Source: Mariprofundus erugo
GTDB lineage: Bacteria > Pseudomonadota > Zetaproteobacteria > Mariprofundales > Mariprofundaceae
Length of the DNA: 38,064 nucleotides
Assembly (NCBI RefSeq): GCF_005818865.1
Contig: NZ_VBRY01000015.1
Span: forward strand, 1 to 38,064
Direction: 5' to 3'
This document shows positions 34,216-38,064 of the stretch, one piece after another. Made by a program: the position numbers and the translations under genes. The notes beneath the pieces were generated by a model. That model did no database searches. It saw only the letters and a program-made list of their open reading frames with translations, and had not been told where the DNA came from. How positions within the stretch are numbered: position 1 is the stretch's first letter; each line of letters starts with the position of its first letter.

Positions 34216-35357
34216 TTGCTGATCTCCTGTAGCAGAGTGGGCCAGTTCAGCCCCGGTGTGATGCTGCCACCACATACGTTGTGCCGCGCGCCGGTGACGG
34301 CGGCCACCGTATTGGCAGCACCAAGCAGTGACTGGCGGGCCAGCACGGCAAAGCTTGCCGCCTCTATGGCCTGAGGTGGCAGGCCTGCTGCGGCAGTCGT
34401 TTGTACCACTGCCGGTGCAAGAGCAGCAGCAAGCTGTTGCATCAGGGTGTGATTGCGTGCACCGCCGCCACAGATCAGCCAGCGAGCAGGGCTGGCGGGA
34501 AGCAGGTTGATGCTGTCAGCAATGCTTTGTACCGTGAACTGACAGGCTGTTGCCAGTGCATCGGCAGCGGTCAGTGCCGGCCAGTTGATGATTGCATCGA
34601 CGATGGGGTCGCCAAATTCCTCTCTGCCGGTGGATTTGGGCGGTTGCCGTTTCAGATAGGGGTGACTGATCAGCGTCTCCAGCAGCGGCTGACAGACATG
34701 GCCAGTGGCGGCCAGCTCTCCCTGGTGATCAAAGCTTTGCTGGCCATGGCTGTAGTGTCTGATCAGCCCATCCATAAGCATGTTGCCCGGGCCTGTATCG
34801 AAGCCAAGAATATCACCGTTTTTACCCAGCCAGGTCACATTGGCAATGCCGCCGATATTCAGAATGGCGATATCTTGACTGTCTGAGCCGAACAGCAGGT
34901 GGTGGGCGAATGGAACCAGCGGGGCCCCTTCACCACCTGCCGCAATATCACGGCTGCGGAAATCGGAGATCGTGGTGATGCCTGTTTGCTCGGCGATGGT
35001 GGCCGCGCAACCGATTTGCAGGGTGAATGGGTGCCGGCTATGCGGGCGGTGGCGGATCGTCTGGCCATGGCAGCCGATGGCCGTGATCGCTTGTGGCTGC
35101 AGGCCGGCGGAAACCATGGTGGCCCGGGCTGCCTCAGCGTACGCGCAGCCGAGCTGGCGATGTACTTCGCCCATCAGATCGATGCTGTGATTGTGGTCCG
35201 AGCCACTGGCAAGGCTGAGTATGCGTTGGCGTAAAGCCGGATCCATCGGAAATTCCTGAAAATGGAGCAGTTCAGGATGGTCGTGGTAGCGAATGATGGC
35301 GACATCAATACCATCGGCAGAGGTGCCGGACATCATGCCGATCATGAGCTGAGACAT
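34203..35357 (-). CDS. anmK: Anhydro-N-acetylmuramic acid kinase
   Basis: AnmK phosphorylates 1,6-anhydroMurNAc with ring opening to give MurNAc-6-phosphate during peptidoglycan recycling. It has 384 residues, the family length. The ATG follows GGAGG by 7 nt. MIGMMSGTSADGIDVAI is the N-terminal phosphate-binding motif, DFRSRDIAAGGEGAPLVPFAHHLLF contains the catalytic aspartate, and DTGPGNMLMDG and CGGGARN complete the nucleotide fold. The last 13 bp overlap the following hydrolase gene. It complements ampG and mltA found 9 kb away. Confidence 0.96.
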   Translation of the reverse strand: MSQLMIGMMSGTSADGIDVAIIRYHDHPELLHFQEFPMDPALRQRILSLASGSDHNHSIDLMGEVHRQLGCAYAEAARATMVSAGLQPQAITAIGCHGQTIRHRPHSRHPFTLQIGCAATIAEQTGITTISDFRSRDIAAGGEGAPLVPFAHHLLFGSDSQDIAILNIGGIANVTWLGKNGDILGFDTGPGNMLMDGLIRHYSHGQQSFDHQGELAATGHVCQPLLETLISHPYLKRQPPKSTGREEFGDPIVDAIINWPALTAADALATACQFTVQSIADSINLLPASPARWLICGGGARNHTLMQQLAAALAPAVVQTTAAAGLPPQAIEAASFAVLARQSLLGAANTVAAVTGARHNVCGGSITPGLNWPTLLQEISNWTR

Positions 35358-35483
35358 ATGTTTGCCTCCCGGGGGCGATGATATGGGGCGTTAGCCAGCA
35401 TGCGATGGCAACTATTGCGAAATGGAGAGGGCTTTGTAAACAGGGTGATAGCTGGTTTCATGGCGGTGCTGACAGGCCGGGAT

Positions 35484-35520
35484 ATTGCCGTTGCGCACCA
35501 ATCAGTGACGCAACGGCAAT
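35484..35520. repeat. 12-bp hairpin between the unknown membrane protein gene and anmK
   Basis: ATTGCCGTTGCG (35484-35495) and CGCAACGGCAAT (35509-35520) form a perfect stem with a 13-nt loop, extended outward by a wobble and an A-T pair. It lies 25 bp beyond the stop of the upstream minus-strand gene; no T tract follows on either strand. Confidence 0.6.
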
Positions 35521-35545
35521 GTATGATCATATCGTTTGTGGCTTG

Positions 35546-36124
35546 TTACAGGCTCTGATGGGTCGCGGGTTCTGCCGCAGGCTCCGCAGCTGGCGCTGCG
35601 TTCGGAGTATTTTCGTCCGGGGTCGCGCTGTTTGCCGGCAACTCCGGAGCAGCTGGTGCTGCGGTTGCATCCGGTTCATTCACAGGTGGCTCATGGGTGA
35701 CAGGTTTTGCCTCACTTGTTGCCGGGGTGACGGCCGGCTCTGCCGGGGAGGTGAGCGACAGCAGGATTTTTGCGGCATCAGCGATCGCTTCTTTGGTACT
35801 TGAACCGGCAAGATCCCCTGCCTCCTGAATATCCTGCAATGCCTTTTTCAGTTTCGTTTGCACCAGGCTGTCCCTGTTGCTGGCGACTTCCTTGTTGAGG
35901 GTGTCGATGCGCCCGCTTGTTTCCATTGCCTGGTTTTCAAGTTGGCTCAGTCGTGCTTCGACAGCGCTATTGCCTGATTTGGATGTGGCGGCAAAGGTTG
36001 CGTAGCCGGCCAGCAGCAGCGCCATGACGGCAACAAGCAGAGTGGTGTGTGGTGAGCAGCAGCTGCTGCCTGCGCATGAAGAGCCACTGCTCTTTTCTGT
36101 GGTGTTGTTTGCATCCTCGGACAT
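35546..36124 (-). CDS. Unknown single-span protein with N-terminal Cys cluster and coiled coil
   Basis: I do not recognise this protein. I choose the second ATG (36124), 8 nt after AAGGAG, giving 192 residues. The N-terminal part is hydrophilic and holds three cysteines in CAGSSCC. A single membrane segment follows (about 27-47), then a charged heptad-like region, VEARLSQLENQAMETSGRIDTLNKEVASNRDSL, predicted as a coiled coil. The last 70 residues are rich in Ala, Pro, Glu and Thr and low in complexity. The layout fits a cytoplasmic N terminus and a periplasmic coiled coil and linker. It sits upstream of anmK and divergent from tyrS. Confidence 0.75.
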   Translation of the reverse strand: MSEDANNTTEKSSGSSCAGSSCCSPHTTLLVAVMALLLAGYATFAATSKSGNSAVEARLSQLENQAMETSGRIDTLNKEVASNRDSLVQTKLKKALQDIQEAGDLAGSSTKEAIADAAKILLSLTSPAEPAVTPATSEAKPVTHEPPVNEPDATAAPAAPELPANSATPDENTPNAAPAAEPAAEPATHQSL

Positions 36125-36185
36125 ATGCATGTCTCCTTTTCGTATAAGAGTAGCGGCGATGCCTGTTCAGGCAGAATGACGGTGC

Positions 36186-36202
36186 ATGATCAGGCTGATC
36201 AT
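36186..36202. promoter_or_regulatory. 17-bp perfect palindrome, possible operator
   Basis: ATGATCAG-g-CTGATCAT is perfectly symmetrical. It lies in the divergent region between the unknown membrane protein gene and tyrS and shares TGATCAGG with the CRP-like site 50 bp away. Confidence 0.45.
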
Positions 36203-36235
36203 AGCACGCAGGCTGCGCGGCGGCGACGTCTGATA

Positions 36236-36251
36236 TGTGATCAGGATCACT
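36236..36251. promoter_or_regulatory. CRP/FNR-family-like binding site upstream of tyrS
   Basis: TGTGATCAGGATCACT matches the CRP half-sites TGTGA-N6-TCACA at 9 of 10 positions. It is centred about 67 bp before the tyrS ATG and about 119 bp before the ATG of the divergent gene. No CRP gene is in the window, so the regulator is inferred. Confidence 0.5.
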
Positions 36252-36310
36252 GCGGTGGCGATGGCCGGTTGAATTTGCAATGATTCGGCCTGATTTATTT
36301 TGAGGTGGCT

Positions 36311-37495
36311 ATGAATATTCATGAACAGATGGAACTGCTGACGCGTGGCACGCTGGAAGTTTTGCCCGCAGGCAGTCTGGAAGCAAAGCTGAAGCAGGCT
36401 CAAAAAGAGGGGCGGCCACTGCGGGTTAAGGCGGGTTTTGACCCTACAGCTCCGGATCTCCACCTGGGCCATACGGTTCTGCTGGAAAAGTTGCGCCAGT
36501 TTCAACACTGTGGTCATCAGGTGGTTTTCCTGATTGGTGATTTTACCGGTACCATTGGTGATCCGACCGGTAAAAACGAGACCCGGCCACCACTCACGCA
36601 TGATGAGGTGCTGCTTAATGCGGAGTCGTATAAGGAGCAGGTATTCAAAATACTGGATCCCAAGCGCACGGAGGTGCGTTTTAACTCGGAATGGCTGGGT
36701 AATCTCACCGCTGCGGATTTGATTCGCATTGCCGGCAAGGCAACAGTGGCCCGTATGCTTGAGCGTGATGATTTCGAAAAGCGTTATAAGGGCGGGCAGT
36801 CAATCGCCATTCACGAATTTCTTTATCCGCTTGTTCAGGGCTATGACTCGGTTGCGCTGGATGCGGATGTTGAGCTGGGTGGCAATGATCAGAAGTTCAA
36901 TCTTTTGATGGGTCGCCAGTTGCAGGATGCCTATGGCAAGGCGCAGCAGGTGATTATGACCATGCCGTTGCTGGAAGGGTTGGATGGCGTCAACAAGATG
37001 TCCAAGTCGCTGGGTAACTATGTCGGTGTGGCAGAGGCGCCGAAAGAGCAGTTCGGCAAGCTGATGAGTATCTCCGATGAGCTGATGTTCAAGTATTATG
37101 AGCTGCTTACCGACATCGATATGGATGGCGTCAGAGCCATGCACCCGATGGAAGCCAAGAAATCACTGGCAGCAACGATTGTCGATCGCTTTCATGGCGA
37201 GGGTGCAGGTGCCGAGGCGCGTGCCGGATTTGAGGCTCAATTCACAAGAAATGAGATACCGGATGATGTGCCGGAAGCAGTCATGTCTGCTGAGGATGGC
37301 AGTGTGTGGATTGTGCATGCACTGACACAAACAGGACTGACGGCCTCCAATGGCGAAGCGATTCGCATGATCAGGCAGAATGCACTCTCGATTGATGGCG
37401 AGAAGGTGGCTGATAAGGACTTCCGTCTGAATACAGGTGGTCCATATTTGCTCAAGCTGGGGAAACGCAAGTTTGTGAGCCTTACTGTAAGTTAA
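36311..37495 (+). CDS. tyrS: Tyrosyl-tRNA synthetase
   Basis: TyrRS charges tRNA-Tyr with tyrosine. I start at ATG 36311, 5 nt after GAGG, giving 394 residues; a GTG two codons earlier is less likely. The class I motif is [13 protein letters not shown] (HIGH equivalent), and [13 protein letters not shown] carries the KMSKS loop. [11 protein letters not shown]-type residues (here [11 protein letters not shown]) and [20 protein letters not shown] are typical of the roughly 400-residue proteobacterial form. A C-terminal S4-like domain (about 325-394) includes [18 protein letters not shown] terminator and the rRNA promoters follow. Confidence 0.97.
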   Translation: MNIHEQMELLTRGTLEVLPAGSLEAKLKQAQKEGRPLRVKAGFDPTAPDLHLGHTVLLEKLRQFQHCGHQVVFLIGDFTGTIGDPTGKNETRPPLTHDEVLLNAESYKEQVFKILDPKRTEVRFNSEWLGNLTAADLIRIAGKATVARMLERDDFEKRYKGGQSIAIHEFLYPLVQGYDSVALDADVELGGNDQKFNLLMGRQLQDAYGKAQQVIMTMPLLEGLDGVNKMSKSLGNYVGVAEAPKEQFGKLMSISDELMFKYYELLTDIDMDGVRAMHPMEAKKSLAATIVDRFHGEGAGAEARAGFEAQFTRNEIPDDVPEAVMSAEDGSVWIVHALTQTGLTASNGEAIRMIRQNALSIDGEKVADKDFRLNTGGPYLLKLGKRKFVSLTVS

Positions 37496-37523
37496 AAGGA
37501 GGCGGCCGTAAGGCCGCCTCTTT
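37496..37523 (+). terminator. Terminator of tyrS
   Basis: GAGGCGGCC (37499-37507) and GGCCGCCTC (37512-37520) form a 9-bp GC-rich stem capped by a GTAA tetraloop, with A residues before it and TTT after it. It starts right after the tyrS stop and insulates tyrS from the rRNA promoters. Confidence 0.85.
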
Positions 37524-37580
37524 GCGTGCTTCCGTTGTTCAGTCATGGGCAATCGTTGCTATATATACAGTGCAATAGTT

Positions 37581-37606
37581 GGTTAAAAAAACTTTATAAA
37601 AAAAGC
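37581..37606 (+). promoter_or_regulatory. A-rich UP-element-like sequence before rRNA promoter P1
   Basis: The stretch GGTTAAAAAAACTTTATAAA and the following A run lie just upstream of the P1 -35. A-tracts at this place typically bind the alpha subunit C-terminal domain. Only P1 has such an element. Confidence 0.65.
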
Positions 37607-37607
37607 A

Positions 37608-37635
37608 TTGACGGTAAGGGGTTCGCCGCTAATGT
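37608..37635 (+). promoter_or_regulatory. rRNA operon promoter P1
   Basis: TTGACG (37608-37613), a 16-bp spacer and TAATGT (37630-37635), followed by the GC-rich discriminator TCGCCGCCC. First of four tandem copies. Confidence 0.85.
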
Positions 37636-37709
37636 TCGCCGCCCTCGCAAAGGGGATCGGGTTGAAAAGCAGTTGATTTTAACCTGTTTCGGAACGTCAA
37701 AGAAAGTGG

Positions 37710-37737
37710 TTGACGGTTCGGAATGCGGCGCTAATGT
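37710..37737 (+). promoter_or_regulatory. rRNA operon promoter P2
   Basis: TTGACG (37710-37715), a 16-bp spacer and TAATGT (37732-37737) with the same discriminator as P1. GTCAAAGAAAGTGG immediately precedes the -35, as at P3. Confidence 0.85.
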
Positions 37738-37812
37738 TCGCCGCCCTCGCAAAGGGTGACCGGTTCGAAAGGCAGTAGTTTCGAGCAGGTCAGAGACGTC
37801 AAAAGAAAGTGG

Positions 37813-37840
37813 TTGACGGCTCGAAACGCGGCGCTAATGT
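37813..37840 (+). promoter_or_regulatory. rRNA operon promoter P3
   Basis: TTGACG (37813-37818), a 16-bp spacer and TAATGT (37835-37840), again with TCGCCGCCC beyond the -10. Nearly identical to P2 across about 45 bp. Confidence 0.85.
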
Positions 37841-37918
37841 TCGCCGCCCTCGCAAACCGGAGACGGTGAACGAGGTTCTTCAAAGCAGGTTCGCAAGGAC
37901 GAGCGATGAAGAAAGAGG

Positions 37919-37946
37919 TTGACACCTCGAACGGCGGCCGTATAGT
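37919..37946 (+). promoter_or_regulatory. rRNA operon promoter P4
   Basis: TTGACA (37919-37924), a 16-bp spacer and TATAGT (37941-37946) with the TCGCCGCCC discriminator. It has the consensus -35 and is the one closest to the 16S gene. Confidence 0.85.
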
Positions 37947-37973
37947 TCGCCGCCCGCAGTCAGGCAGCGCAAG

Positions 37974-37987
37974 CCGCCCGATAGCGG
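37974..37987 (+). promoter_or_regulatory. Small leader hairpin, boxB-like
   Basis: CCGC-ccgata-GCGG forms a 4-bp stem with a 6-nt loop, 15 nt before boxA. Position and size resemble the boxB hairpin of rRNA antitermination leaders. Confidence 0.45.
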
Positions 37988-38002
37988 AAGAAAAGTTTGG
38001 TT

Positions 38003-38014
38003 TGTTCTTTACAA
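38003..38014 (+). promoter_or_regulatory. boxA antitermination site of an rRNA leader
   Basis: TGTTCTTTACAA closely matches the rRNA boxA consensus TGCTCTTTAACAA, the binding site of NusB and S10. The sequence after it (GTGGACGTGTCGAG) resembles the conserved stretch preceding 16S rRNA in other proteobacteria. The 16S gene should begin beyond base 38064. Confidence 0.85.
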
Positions 38015-38064
38015 TTAGTGATTTTTATTTGAACTGTGGACGTGTCGAGTCTTCTCCAGCATTG

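Larger units (their letters stand above)
37608..37955 (+). repeat. Tandem array of four promoter units
   Basis: Four units with -35 boxes 102, 103 and 106 bp apart. The best-conserved part is the GGCGCTAATGTTCGCCGCCC core around each -10, with the sequence just before the -35 also shared by P2-P4. Open frames crossing the array are artefacts of the repeats. Confidence 0.85.

Noticed and set aside
37526-37925. Open frames on both strands across the end of the window
   Set aside because: They are built from the tandem promoter repeats and overlap clear -35, -10 and discriminator sequences.
37608-37955. Possible CRISPR array because of regularly spaced repeats at the end
   Set aside because: Unit length of about 102-106 bp with promoter motifs and similar spacers is wrong for CRISPR, and no cas gene is near.
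1-38064. Search for mobile elements, toxin-antitoxin pairs, phage or defence genes
   Set aside because: No transposase, integrase, attachment-site duplication or recognisable defence gene was seen; the region is core chromosome.

Overview
The window is a bacterial chromosome segment of about 38 kb that I read as proteobacterial: it has one merged S10-spc-alpha ribosomal protein operon, a Gram-negative envelope gene set (YciB, YceI, YdbH/YnbE/YdbL, AmpG, MltA, AnmK) and a proteobacterial type of rRNA promoter and boxA leader. Several ribosomal proteins and adenylate kinase keep zinc-binding cysteines (short S14, S4, L24, L36, Adk lid), which is unusual for alpha-, beta- and gamma-proteobacteria. 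My best guess is a marine Zetaproteobacterium (Mariprofundus-like), but that is inference and no search was run.

Region 1 (1-14779): the 3' end of tuf, then rpsJ-rplC-rplD-rplW-rplB-rpsS-rplV-rpsC-rplP-rpmC-rpsQ-rplN-rplX-rplE-rpsN-rpsH-rplF-rplR-rpsE-rpmD-rplO-secY-adk-infA-rpmJ-rpsM-rpsK-rpsD-rpoA-rplQ, all on the plus strand, ending at a strong intrinsic terminator. Gaps are tiny except for 154 bp between infA and rpmJ and 69 bp between rpmJ and rpsM. The rpmJ-rpsM gap holds a hairpin that could be an S4-type control site.

Region 2 (14780-15426): about 650 bp with no convincing gene but several inverted repeats.

Region 3 (15427-27422): mostly envelope genes. In order: yciB (minus), a lipoprotein alpha/beta hydrolase, an MscS-type channel (minus), a YceI-like periplasmic protein, a small unknown protein, a ydbH-ynbE-ydbL operon (phospholipid transport bridge), ampG and mltA (peptidoglycan recycling), truC (tRNA pseudouridylation), and a tandem pair of divergent family I inorganic pyrophosphatases.

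Region 4 (27423-33160): two large membrane sensor histidine kinases with related PAS and transmitter modules. The second is a hybrid kinase with a MASE3-like sensor, three PAS domains and a C-terminal receiver.

Region 5 (33184-36130, minus): a YdjM-type membrane hydrolase that appears to start at a CTG codon inside the end of anmK, anmK itself (completing the peptidoglycan-recycling theme), and an unknown single-span coiled-coil protein. A divergent promoter region with two dyads, one CRP-like, separates it from tyrS.

Region 6 (36311-38064, plus): tyrS with terminator, then four tandem, nearly identical sigma70 promoters about 102-106 bp apart with GC-rich discriminators, a small hairpin and a boxA. 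This is the leader of an rRNA operon whose 16S gene lies just beyond the window.
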